DNA of 9,400 bases. Origin: CAYMKE01 sp964390955. GTDB lineage: Bacteria; Bacteroidota; Bacteroidia; Bacteroidales; JBBRXJ01. Under the pieces are notes generated by a model. It did not search any database. It was not told where the DNA came from and saw only the letters and a program-made list of their open reading frames with translations. Shown one piece after another: positions 1-5,900 of this stretch (within the stretch, counting starts at the first letter, position 1; each line of letters opens with the position of its first letter). Location of the stretch: positions 1 through 9,400 of the forward strand of contig CAYMKE010000107.1 of NCBI GenBank assembly GCA_964390955.1, read 5' to 3'. The translations under genes were made by a program, and so were the position numbers.

Positions 1-30
1 CAATTTTGGGGCAAGCGTAACGAAGTTAGC

Positions 31-55
31 GGACATTATGGACAAACACTAATTA
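31..55 (-). repeat. Dispersed intergenic repeat, copy 1
   Basis: Read on the minus strand from 55 to 31 this begins TAATTAGTGTTTG and continues TCCATAATGTCC. It matches the sequence at 9338-9361 on the plus strand at 21 of 24 positions, with the shared core GTTTGTCYATAAWGTC. A shorter version of the core (TGTTCATAAAGTCCG) lies at 3619-3633. Both full copies sit in non-coding DNA near the window edges and point in opposite directions. The function is unknown; a protein-binding site, a promoter-associated element or a remnant of a small mobile repeat are all possible. Confidence 0.55.
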
Positions 56-86
56 TGCAGCTTCGAGGAAAAATAAGAAGGAAGGT

Positions 87-126
87 TTACATTTGTATTC
101 CACTCCTTTGCTTTTCGCCCGAAAGC
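87..126 (-). promoter_or_regulatory. Riboswitch expression platform: hairpin, Shine-Dalgarno, ATG-TAA
   Basis: Immediately 3' of the cobalamin aptamer the minus strand reads GCTTTCGGGCGAAAAGC (126-110), which folds into a short hairpin with GCTTT paired to AAAGC. In cobalamin riboswitches such a hairpin often forms a kissing loop with the aptamer. An AAGGAG sequence follows directly (108-103), so the layout suggests control of translation rather than termination; no T-run follows the hairpin. The ATG at the right spacing (92-90) is followed directly by TAA (89-87). A GTG inside the AGGAGTGG stretch would give only about 16 codons. No open gene therefore starts here within the window. Confidence 0.5.
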
Positions 127-137
127 TACGGATCATA

Positions 138-320
138 ATTTACCGGCAGGTTTTCTGGCTCATCTTGTTTTAACCGCCTTCTCACCCTTCTCATTGTTAA
201 GGATAATGACATCCATGTTAAAACATTGTTAAGAATTACAGCTGCGGGGACAGCTCCTGATTTTCACAGGATTCCCTTTTTATCCCGGCAAAGAATTAGT
301 TCACTTAGGAACCGGTAAAT
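138..320 (-). promoter_or_regulatory. Cobalamin (vitamin B12) riboswitch aptamer
   Basis: On the minus strand this leader shows the hallmarks of the cobalamin riboswitch family. From 5' to 3' they are GGGAATCCTGTG, then AATCAGGAGCTGTCCCCGC, then GAGCCAGAAAACCTGCC (the B12 box, 161-145). The closing P1 stem is perfect over 9 bp: ATTTACCGG (320-312) pairs with CCGGTAAAT (146-138). The length of about 183 nt fits the family. Such elements bind adenosylcobalamin or a related cobalamin and repress B12 uptake genes (often TonB-dependent BtuB receptors), B12 synthesis genes, or B12-independent isoenzymes. The regulated gene would lie to the left, and I cannot identify it from this window. Confidence 0.93.
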
Positions 321-326
321 TCAGGA

Positions 327-358
327 CAATTTTACATTAATTTAATGTTTTCTTAAAA
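327..358 (-). promoter_or_regulatory. Possible promoter for the riboswitch transcript
   Basis: On the minus strand TAAAATTG (334-327) differs by one base from the Bacteroidota -7 consensus TAnnTTTG. A TTTT (358-355) lies 20 nt upstream in place of the -33 TTTG. Transcription would begin just before the aptamer's P1 stem at 320, which is the expected place. Both boxes are imperfect in very AT-rich DNA, so this is tentative. Confidence 0.3.
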
Positions 359-391
359 TTAAGTTTTTCACAATTTTGATTAAAATATTTT

Positions 392-404
392 GATAAGCCT
401 TATC
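392..404. other. Perfect 13-bp palindrome GATAAGcCTTATC
   Basis: Two 6-base arms, GATAAG (392-397) and CTTATC (399-404), are exact inverted repeats around one central C. The site is in the divergent spacer between the riboswitch promoter region and umuD. It could be a dimeric transcription-factor site. Nothing ties it to a particular regulator. Confidence 0.35.
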
Positions 405-426
405 TTTAACGAAAATTTGAATTGTT

Positions 427-442
427 AATAAAATATTTTATT
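427..442. other. 16-bp A/T-only palindrome
   Basis: AATAAAATATTTTATT is a perfect palindrome followed by more T residues to 446. It resembles an AT-rich bidirectional terminator or a curved/UP-like element. No gene ends nearby on the plus strand, and the A/T-only stem would be weak, so it may simply reflect the AT-rich spacer. Confidence 0.25.
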
Positions 443-479
443 TTTTCCTTACTCCTTTGCTTTTTTTGCGAACGGGTGT

Positions 480-494
480 GTTTTACAGTAAAAC
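480..494. promoter_or_regulatory. Candidate operator upstream of umuDC (GTTTTACaGTAAAAC)
   Basis: This is a perfect inverted repeat with 7-base arms (480-486 and 488-494) around a single A. Its centre lies 40 bp upstream of the start of the -7-like box of umuD (527-534). Symmetry, position and the DNA-damage nature of the operon make it the best candidate for a regulator-binding site here. It does not match the LexA boxes of E. coli (CTGT-n8-ACAG) or Bacillus (GAAC-n4-GTTC), so the regulator is unknown. Confidence 0.45.
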
Positions 495-526
495 CATTTT
501 TTCAAGCCCGGCTCATATATTTTCAT

Positions 527-534
527 TAACTTTG
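527..534 (+). promoter_or_regulatory. Bacteroidota-type -7 box for the umuD operon
   Basis: TAACTTTG matches the TAnnTTTG consensus exactly and lies 43 bases before the umuD ATG. A good TTTG -33 box at 19-20 bp spacing is missing; only a T-run (497-502) lies upstream, at about 24 bp. A weak -33 box would suit a regulated promoter needing activation or damage induction, but that is inference. The leader would be about 35 nt. Confidence 0.4.
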
Positions 535-576
535 ATATGCTTTTTGTAGTTTTCGTGGCATAAAAAAAATAAACGG

Positions 577-1026
577 ATGAAGCTGCACCGCGTACATAAA
601 ACCAGGGCCATTGAAATTTTTTCTGCTTCAACAGGAACAACATTGGAATTGCCTTTTATTGATGAAGGGATCAAAGCAGGGTTTCCTTCCCCGGCCAATG
701 ATTTTATTGATGCTTCGATTGACCTGAATAAAGAGCTTATTAAAAATCCTTCTGCCACGTTTTTTGGGAGGGTACACGGGGATTCCATGCAGGATTTCGG
801 CATCCATCATGGCGACCTGCTGGTGATTGATAAAAGCCTGGAGCCACGAGAAGGGAAAATAGCAGTCTGCTACATTGACGGAGAGTTCACCATCAAAAAA
901 ATACATATTGAAAAAGACCACTGCCTGTTGCTGCCTGCCAATGAAAACTACCAGCCCATTAAAGTTACATCAGACAATGATTTTATTGTCTGGGGTATTG
1001 TCATTCATGTCATAAAATCATTCTGA
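577..1026 (+). CDS. umuD: UmuD, self-cleaving Pol V accessory protein (S24 peptidase)
   Basis: This 149-residue protein is close to E. coli UmuD (139). In that family RecA filaments trigger self-cleavage, and the shortened UmuD' dimer joins UmuC to form Pol V. The cleavage site is visible as A34-G35 in AGFPSPA. The catalytic dyad is Ser70 in VHGDSM and Lys107 in GEFTIKKI, 37 residues apart exactly as in E. coli (S60/K97). The ending VIHVIKSF is also family-typical. There is no DNA-binding domain, so it is not LexA. The ATG at 577 follows an A-rich leader without a clear Shine-Dalgarno, normal in Bacteroidota, and leaves an N-terminal arm of usual length. The TGA stop overlaps the umuC ATG by one base, implying coupled translation. 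Family assignment is very secure; damage induction is inferred. Confidence 0.95.
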   Translation: MKLHRVHKTRAIEIFSASTGTTLELPFIDEGIKAGFPSPANDFIDASIDLNKELIKNPSATFFGRVHGDSMQDFGIHHGDLLVIDKSLEPREGKIAVCYIDGEFTIKKIHIEKDHCLLLPANENYQPIKVTSDNDFIVWGIVIHVIKSF

Positions 1027-2285
1027 TGTTTGCACTGGTTGATTGCAATAATTTTTATGTCTCCTGTGAGCGGGTTTTTCGTCCTGACCTGAATAATAAG
1101 CCAGTAGTAGTGCTTTCCAACAATGACGGCTGTGTTATTGCCAGGAGCAATGAAGCCAAAAAAATGGGTATCCCGATGGGAGCGCCGGCCTTTGAATACA
1201 AGCATTTATTCAATAAATACAACGTGGTGGTGTTTTCTTCCAATTATGCTTTATATGGAGACATGAGCACACGGGTTATGAATATCCTGAGATCATTCAC
1301 CTCCGGCATTGAAATATACAGTATCGATGAAGCATTCCTGAAGTTTGAAGGCTTTGACTCCACAGATTTTCATGCATATGGACAAATGATCAGGAAAACC
1401 GTGTATAAAAACACCGGCATGCCTGTTAGTATAGGACTGGCCAATACTAAAGCATTGTCAAAAGTGGCCAATAAAATAGCCAAGCGATACGAGGCCCGAA
1501 CCAGGGGTGTTTATGTTATTGATAATGAAGAAAAAAGAGTGAAAGCACTGGGTGCAACAGACCTCGGGGATATTTGGGGTATTGGCCGCCGGTATGCTAA
1601 AAAGTTAAACCGGCTAGGCATTCACGATGCTTATCAATTTACCCGGCAACCAGACGGGTGGGTAAGGAAAAATATGACTGTTGTGGGGCTTCGCCTGAAA
1701 CGCGATCTGGAAGGAAAGCCTACCCTGGATATGGAGCAATTAAAGGCCAAAAAAAGCATTGCCACCACGCGTTCGTTTGACAAGAATTATACCCACTACC
1801 CATTAATCAAAGAGCGGGTTGTGACATTTGCCGTGAGTTGCGCGGAAAAACTCAGGCAACAACACTCCTGTTGTAATGCCATGCTGATATTTTTGCATAC
1901 CAACGAACACCGTGAAGACCTGCCTCAATACAGCCGGAATATAGTATTGAATCTTCCTTATCCTACCAATTCAAGTATTGAGCTTGCCAAGTTTGCCATA
2001 AAAGGGCTGGAGAGAATTTTTAAACCGGGGTACCATTATAAAAAAGCCGGGATTATTGTCATGGATATGACCCCTGAAGATCAACGCCAGGCGATGTTGT
2101 TTGAAAACTCTGACCCGCGTCACCAGCGTCTCATGGAAGTGGTGGACACGATCAACCATTCGTACGGGGGCCACAAGCTGAAGCTCGGGAGCCAGGATTT
2201 AAAGCGCACGTGGAAGATGCGGCAGGAACAACTCTCGCCCCGCTATACAACCCGCCTTGATGAAGTAATTAAAATTAAAGCATAA
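1026..2285 (+). CDS. umuC: UmuC, Y-family translesion DNA polymerase (Pol V catalytic subunit)
   Basis: This 419-residue protein is essentially the same length as E. coli UmuC (422). It would copy past damaged bases as the catalytic part of Pol V. The palm and finger motifs are intact: MFALVDCNNFYVSCE with metal-ligand Asp6, SNNDGCVIARS near 31-41, and YSIDEAF with Asp101-Glu102. A helix-hairpin-helix-like GDIWGIGRR segment lies near 181-189, followed by the little-finger region (about 245-350). QAMLF at 355-359 fits the beta-clamp-binding pattern QxxLF and occupies nearly the position of the E. coli UmuC clamp motif. The C-terminal tail (360-419) is the UmuC-specific extension. Its start overlaps the umuD stop and its TAA stop overlaps the next gene's ATG, each by one base. 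No truncation is seen. Confidence 0.96.
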   Translation: MFALVDCNNFYVSCERVFRPDLNNKPVVVLSNNDGCVIARSNEAKKMGIPMGAPAFEYKHLFNKYNVVVFSSNYALYGDMSTRVMNILRSFTSGIEIYSIDEAFLKFEGFDSTDFHAYGQMIRKTVYKNTGMPVSIGLANTKALSKVANKIAKRYEARTRGVYVIDNEEKRVKALGATDLGDIWGIGRRYAKKLNRLGIHDAYQFTRQPDGWVRKNMTVVGLRLKRDLEGKPTLDMEQLKAKKSIATTRSFDKNYTHYPLIKERVVTFAVSCAEKLRQQHSCCNAMLIFLHTNEHREDLPQYSRNIVLNLPYPTNSSIELAKFAIKGLERIFKPGYHYKKAGIIVMDMTPEDQRQAMLFENSDPRHQRLMEVVDTINHSYGGHKLKLGSQDLKRTWKMRQEQLSPRYTTRLDEVIKIKA

Positions 2286-2902
2286 TGTGTTTTTTTAGCA
2301 AACAAAGTAAAGATGCAGTCACTGTTGAAAAACGATTTAACGCGGCCATAGATCAAAAAGACCTGTTTGTCCCACGGGAGTTTATCAATGGATTTACCTT
2401 TCCGCTTACTCCTGTTATTACCAATGAATCACCGTCGCGGATCAGTCACCTTCAGTGGGGGTTAATCCCGTTTTGGGCAAAAGATGATAGCATTAAAAAA
2501 TATACATTGAATGCTAAGATTGAAACCATCAGAAAGAAACCGGCATTCAGGAGTTCTGTGAATAAGAGGTGTTTAGTAATAGCTGACGGGTTTTATGAAT
2601 GGAAATGGCTGGACGCGAAAGGTAAGAAAAAGCAAAAATACCTGGTTACCCGCCCCGGGAATGAATTATTCGCTTTTGCAGGCATTTGGTCTGAATGGAC
2701 CCGTGAAGAAACCGGTGAGATCATCCGGTCTTACAGCATCCTGACCACCGGGGCGAACGAGTTGATGAGCGAAATACACAATTCAAAAAAGCGTATGCCG
2801 GTTGTATTAACTCCCGGGTTCGAAACCGGCTGGCTTACAGGAGAACCTGTTGAACGGTTTAACGCCATAGACCCTGACCTGGATGCTGTTGAACAGGAGT
2901 GA
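2285..2902 (+). CDS. yedK: SRAP-domain protein (YedK/HMCES family), abasic-site DNA crosslinker
   Basis: This 205-residue protein spans one whole SRAP domain. Family members use the amino-terminal Cys2, exposed after Met removal, to form a thiazolidine crosslink with abasic sites in single-stranded DNA, shielding them from strand breakage. The expected residues are present: Cys2 in MCFF, Asn76 in NAKIET, Glu105 in GFYEW, and His165 in IHNSKKRMP. QWGLIPFWA (57-65) is another family signature. The start opens directly onto the essential Cys2, which confirms it, and it overlaps the umuC TAA by one base. Linkage of SRAP genes to SOS polymerases is documented for the family, and here the coupling is translational. 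It likely protects abasic sites at forks where Pol V works; this shared role is inference. The first residues (MCFFSK) differ from the common MCGR start. Confidence 0.93.
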   Translation: MCFFSKQSKDAVTVEKRFNAAIDQKDLFVPREFINGFTFPLTPVITNESPSRISHLQWGLIPFWAKDDSIKKYTLNAKIETIRKKPAFRSSVNKRCLVIADGFYEWKWLDAKGKKKQKYLVTRPGNELFAFAGIWSEWTREETGEIIRSYSILTTGANELMSEIHNSKKRMPVVLTPGFETGWLTGEPVERFNAIDPDLDAVEQE

Positions 2903-3003
2903 CGACAACAGCAAAGACGTTTATGCCCGGGCTGGTGTAGTAATCCCTGTTAAATATGCACTTGTAAAAAATAACAAATGTAATAAATGGGTTTTGTTGT
3001 TCT

Positions 3004-3621
3004 TTATGAATAATGCAGCTTCAATTCGTTTGCAGCTTCAATACAATACCTTACATTATGGTATAGTGATTTCCAGAAATTTGTTTTAAGCCTGTCGTTG
3101 AATGGCGTTCCTTCTTTTGAAACCGTGGTATACCATTCTCCATATACAGGGTCGGAAAAGGTGTGCTCGATATAATCAATCAACCGGGTGGCATGGTTGA
3201 GGTATTTTTTGTTTTGAGTGTATGAATACAACTTTAAAAGGGCAAGTACTCCTTCGGCCTGGGGCCACCAGTCTTTCTCGTCCGAGATCAGCTGATCGCC
3301 ATCATATCTGTTGAATATGCCGCCGTGCTCGCCATCCATGCCTTTTTGCAGTGCATCTTCACATAAGATGGAGGAAATTTCCCGGGCTTTATCTATCAAT
3401 GGTTTATTCCCGGTGGTTTTACATATTTCATAATACACCCAGCTAAATTCCAGGTGATGGCCGATTCATATCTCGTTGGGCAGTGGCCTTCCGTTCAGGT
3501 CTGTTTGGTGAAATATTTCTGGTTTGCCCGGGCCAATCAATTTGTCAGGTATAAAGTGGAGGATTGTTTTTAATCATTGAATGTATTTGTTCATGAGATA
3601 TATCAAGTCTTTAATGCCTGT
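3004..3621 (-). pseudogene. Decayed, 5'-truncated N-acylglucosamine/cellobiose 2-epimerase-family gene
   Basis: The last 144 codons (GTG at 3438 to TAA at 3004) are open and match the C-terminal part of AGE-family epimerases, which interconvert sugars at C2 inside an (alpha/alpha)6 barrel. Signatures are KDWWPQAEGVLALL and FWKSLYHNVRYC. Upstream, the same frame continues with recognisable family sequence (NGRPLPNEI, then IGHHLEFSW), but TGA codons interrupt it at 3468-3466 and 3576-3574. A further TGA at 3624-3622 marks the point where similarity seems to end. GHxxE, the PQAE glutamate and the YHN histidine correspond to the family's catalytic His/Glu/His positions. Roughly the first half of a usual ~400-residue protein is missing. 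A restart at GTG 3438 would lack the GHxxE segment and is unlikely to be active. The gene lies downstream of dsbD on the same strand and converges with the SRAP gene. Confidence 0.8.
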
Positions 3622-3653
3622 TCATAAAGTCCGTGTCCAGGCTATAAAGTCCG
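3619..3653 (+). repeat. Two short copies of the dispersed repeat core (ATAAAGTCCG)
   Basis: ATAAAGTCCG occurs at 3624-3633 and again at 3644-3653, a 20-bp period. The first copy extends to TGTTCATAAAGTCCG, closely matching TGTCCATAATGTCCG in the left-edge repeat read on the minus strand. The pair lies in the narrow gap between the end of dsbD (3665) and the truncated end of the epimerase pseudogene. A 5-bp inverted repeat GCCTG/CAGGC (3616-3620, 3638-3642) brackets the first copy. No T-run follows, so it is not a clear terminator. Confidence 0.45.
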
Positions 3654-3664
3654 AATTCATCTGT

Positions 3665-5764
3665 TTATTTATTATTTTTAAATTTCTCGCCCCCTTCATC
3701 CAGAAAATCAATGAAGGAGTCAATGCTTAATGTATAACTCAAAGAAGAAAGTATTTCTTCCTGTGGATTGATGATTGCAAAATAAGGCTGGGTATTGGTA
3801 TTAAAACGTGTGATTTGAATATCCAGCGCTTTTTCGCCGATTGTTTTTTTTATCTTTCCGTCATCTTTTGAGGCCACCCATTCGTCTTCGGGAAGTTTTG
3901 TGCGGTCGTCCACATATAAAGATACGAGCACATATTGGTTTTTTAATTTTTTGAGAATGCGCGGGTCAGATAATACTTTGCTTTCCATTTCTTTGCATTT
4001 ACTGCAAAAATGGCCTTTGAAGATAATCAATAGAGGCTTATCATGCTTCCGCGCACATGCCAGTCCCTGTTGATAATTAAAATATCCTTTCAGGTTGTGC
4101 GGTGAATGCAATATGTCATCGTATTTGGCATCTCCGCAGAATGTTGGATGCATATCATCTGTATAAGCAGGGGAGGGGTGTATGTTTTTTGTCAGGTCAA
4201 ATCCTGATGTTGATTTTGACGGCAATACAGTAGATAAATTTTTTAACGGCGCACCAAATAAACCGGGAATCAGGTATACCACGAAGGTAAAGGTGATGAT
4301 AGCCAGGATAAGGCGCGACGTGTTTATTTTAGATGTCTCTGCATCATGTTTCATCCTGATTTTGCCCAGCAGGTAGAGCCCCATGAGTGTGAAAATGCTG
4401 ATCCATGCTGCAAGATATACATTTCTGTTCAAAAGCTGAAGGTGATAGCTTTGATCAATATTGTTCAGGAATACAAGCGAAAGGGCCAGGAGTATAAATC
4501 CGAACACCACTTTAACGGAATTAAGCCAACCGCCTGATTTTGGTAATGTTTTTAAGGCAGATGGGAATAATGAAAGAAGGAAAAAGGGCAATGCAAACCC
4601 CAGGGAATATCCCAGCATCCCAACGACAGGTTTTACAGCCAATCCGCCTGCTGACTTGATAAGAATAGCTCCAATGATGGGGCCGGTACAAGAAAACGAA
4701 ACAAGCACTAAGGTAACAGCCATAAAGAAAGCGCCGATGATGCCTCCTTTGTCTGCTTTTTTATCGGTTTTATTCACAATATTCCCGGGCATGGAGATTT
4801 CAAACACGCCAAAGAACCATAACGTGAAAAAGATAAACAAGATAAAGAATAGGATATTCGGAATCCAGTGACTGCTTATTTGTTTTGTGAAATCGGCGCC
4901 CAGACTTGTAAGTGAGACCAACAGGCCAATGCCTATAAAGATAAGAATGATTGAAAAACTGAAAACAAATGAAGAAAACACGGATTTAAACCTGCTTTCA
5001 TTGCTTCGCATAAAAAAAGAGATGGTCATCGGGATCATCGGGAATACACAAGGTGTTATAATCCCGCCTAATCCACCCAGTAATGAAAGCAAAAAGAATA
5101 CCCATAACGATCTTTCGCCGGGCTTTTCTTTTTGGTCTGTTGAAACAACAGTCACCGGTTCTTTTTTGACTGTATCATTTTTTTGTTCTGCACTGGTGTC
5201 TCTTCTGGCTTTCAGACCGGGTTCTGTTTGGTTTTCTGATAATTGAATTGATTGGGTTTCTTTTGCAGAAGTACCTGGCTCTGTTTTCTTCTGTGAATCT
5301 TTGTTATTGAATTGCACTGAAAACTCTTCCTGGGCGGGGGGGATACATGTTTTATCATCACAGCACATGTATTCTATAAATCCTGTAATTTTGAGAGGAT
5401 TTGCATCGTGTGTTGTTAATGTTTGCGTGAATGTCACGGTATTGTTATAAAAAGGAAGTTTTATTCCAAAATTAGGATCATATATACTTTCAGGAGGACG
5501 GTCCGGAACAAGCGGTTCAATGGATTTAAACAATGATGAATCATCATAAAATACGGATGTGGGAACAGGCCCTTTTCCTTCAATTTTTGAGCCATATAAA
5601 TGCCAGTTTTTGTCTATTTGGGCCTTAAACTCCATCCTGATAGTCTGCTGGTTAATTTGTTTTCCGGTGATCTGCCATTTCACAGGTTTTAGCACGTCTG
5701 CTTTTGTAAATGCCAAACATGCTATAAATAATAAAATGGACAGGATGTTTTTTCTTTTCTGCAT
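3665..5764 (-). CDS. dsbD: DsbD, transmembrane thiol:disulfide interchange protein
   Basis: This 699-residue inner-membrane protein would pass electrons from cytoplasmic thioredoxin to periplasmic thiol proteins. A signal peptide (about 1-22) precedes a periplasmic DsbD-alpha domain (about 25-150) with EYMCCDDKTCIPP; Cys140 pairs with Cys134 or Cys135. A charged linker (about 152-217) leads to the membrane domain (about 220-505, roughly eight helices) with redox Cys239 in TPCVFPMIP and Cys359 in SCTGP. The C-terminal thioredoxin-like gamma domain (about 560-690) has the CSKC motif (Cys587/Cys590) and a TQPY turn that likely holds the cis-proline (P660). The three-domain order is complete. The ATG gives a clean signal peptide (MQKRKN then a hydrophobic stretch) and follows an A-rich leader. 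mfd lies upstream with a 136-bp gap and a promoter-like box, so dsbD is probably transcribed separately. Confidence 0.94.
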   Translation of the reverse strand: MQKRKNILSILLFIACLAFTKADVLKPVKWQITGKQINQQTIRMEFKAQIDKNWHLYGSKIEGKGPVPTSVFYDDSSLFKSIEPLVPDRPPESIYDPNFGIKLPFYNNTVTFTQTLTTHDANPLKITGFIEYMCCDDKTCIPPAQEEFSVQFNNKDSQKKTEPGTSAKETQSIQLSENQTEPGLKARRDTSAEQKNDTVKKEPVTVVSTDQKEKPGERSLWVFFLLSLLGGLGGIITPCVFPMIPMTISFFMRSNESRFKSVFSSFVFSFSIILIFIGIGLLVSLTSLGADFTKQISSHWIPNILFFILFIFFTLWFFGVFEISMPGNIVNKTDKKADKGGIIGAFFMAVTLVLVSFSCTGPIIGAILIKSAGGLAVKPVVGMLGYSLGFALPFFLLSLFPSALKTLPKSGGWLNSVKVVFGFILLALSLVFLNNIDQSYHLQLLNRNVYLAAWISIFTLMGLYLLGKIRMKHDAETSKINTSRLILAIITFTFVVYLIPGLFGAPLKNLSTVLPSKSTSGFDLTKNIHPSPAYTDDMHPTFCGDAKYDDILHSPHNLKGYFNYQQGLACARKHDKPLLIIFKGHFCSKCKEMESKVLSDPRILKKLKNQYVLVSLYVDDRTKLPEDEWVASKDDGKIKKTIGEKALDIQITRFNTNTQPYFAIINPQEEILSSLSYTLSIDSFIDFLDEGGEKFKNNK

Positions 5765-5796
5765 TTTGTTTTTTTATCAGAGTTCAATAATATTTC

Positions 5797-5828
5797 CAAA
5801 TATAAAAATTCTATTGAAAAAATAAACG
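5797..5828 (-). promoter_or_regulatory. Bacteroidota-type promoter of dsbD
   Basis: On the minus strand TATATTTG (5804-5797) matches the -7 consensus TAnnTTTG exactly. A T-rich segment about 19-20 nt upstream (near 5824-5828) stands in for the -33 box. Transcription would start near 5790, giving a leader of roughly 25 nt before the ATG at 5764. The rest of the mfd-dsbD spacer (5829-5900) shows only a short AACAA/TTGTT palindrome (5864-5874) and no convincing terminator. Confidence 0.45.
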
Positions 5829-5900
5829 ATAAGAGGCCGGATAAATTGTTTTGTTTCTATTCTAACAAATTGTTATAATGTTTTCATGATGCATGAGCCA

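Noticed and set aside
1..36. Minus-strand ATG at 36-34 as the start of the riboswitch-controlled gene.
   Set aside because: It lies inside the repeat core, has no ribosome-binding sequence, and only 12 codons are visible, so it cannot be supported.
1..138. Plus-strand frame open from position 1 to a TAA at 136-138.
   Set aside because: It overlaps the dispersed repeat and the riboswitch platform, the translation resembles no family I know, and there is no start within the window.
449..643. A 64-codon minus-strand frame across the umuD start.
   Set aside because: It overlaps the well-supported umuD gene and its promoter region, and its translation looks like a shadow frame.
577..1026. LexA rather than UmuD for the S24 peptidase.
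   Set aside because: There is no N-terminal helix-turn-helix, the length is that of UmuD, and umuC follows directly.
2973..2998. AACAAA/TTTGTT hairpin after the SRAP operon as a terminator.
   Set aside because: The six A/T-rich pairs enclose a 14-base loop and no continuous T-run follows, so stability is doubtful.
2883..3089. A 68-codon plus-strand frame starting inside the SRAP gene end.
   Set aside because: It spans the SRAP terminus, the spacer and the opposite strand of the epimerase remnant, with no recognisable domain and no ribosome-binding site.
3466..3576. Reading TGA as an amino acid (recoding or an alternative code) to rescue the epimerase.
   Set aside because: umuD and the SRAP gene both end at TGA in well-defined positions, so TGA is a normal stop here, and the 5' half of the gene is missing anyway.
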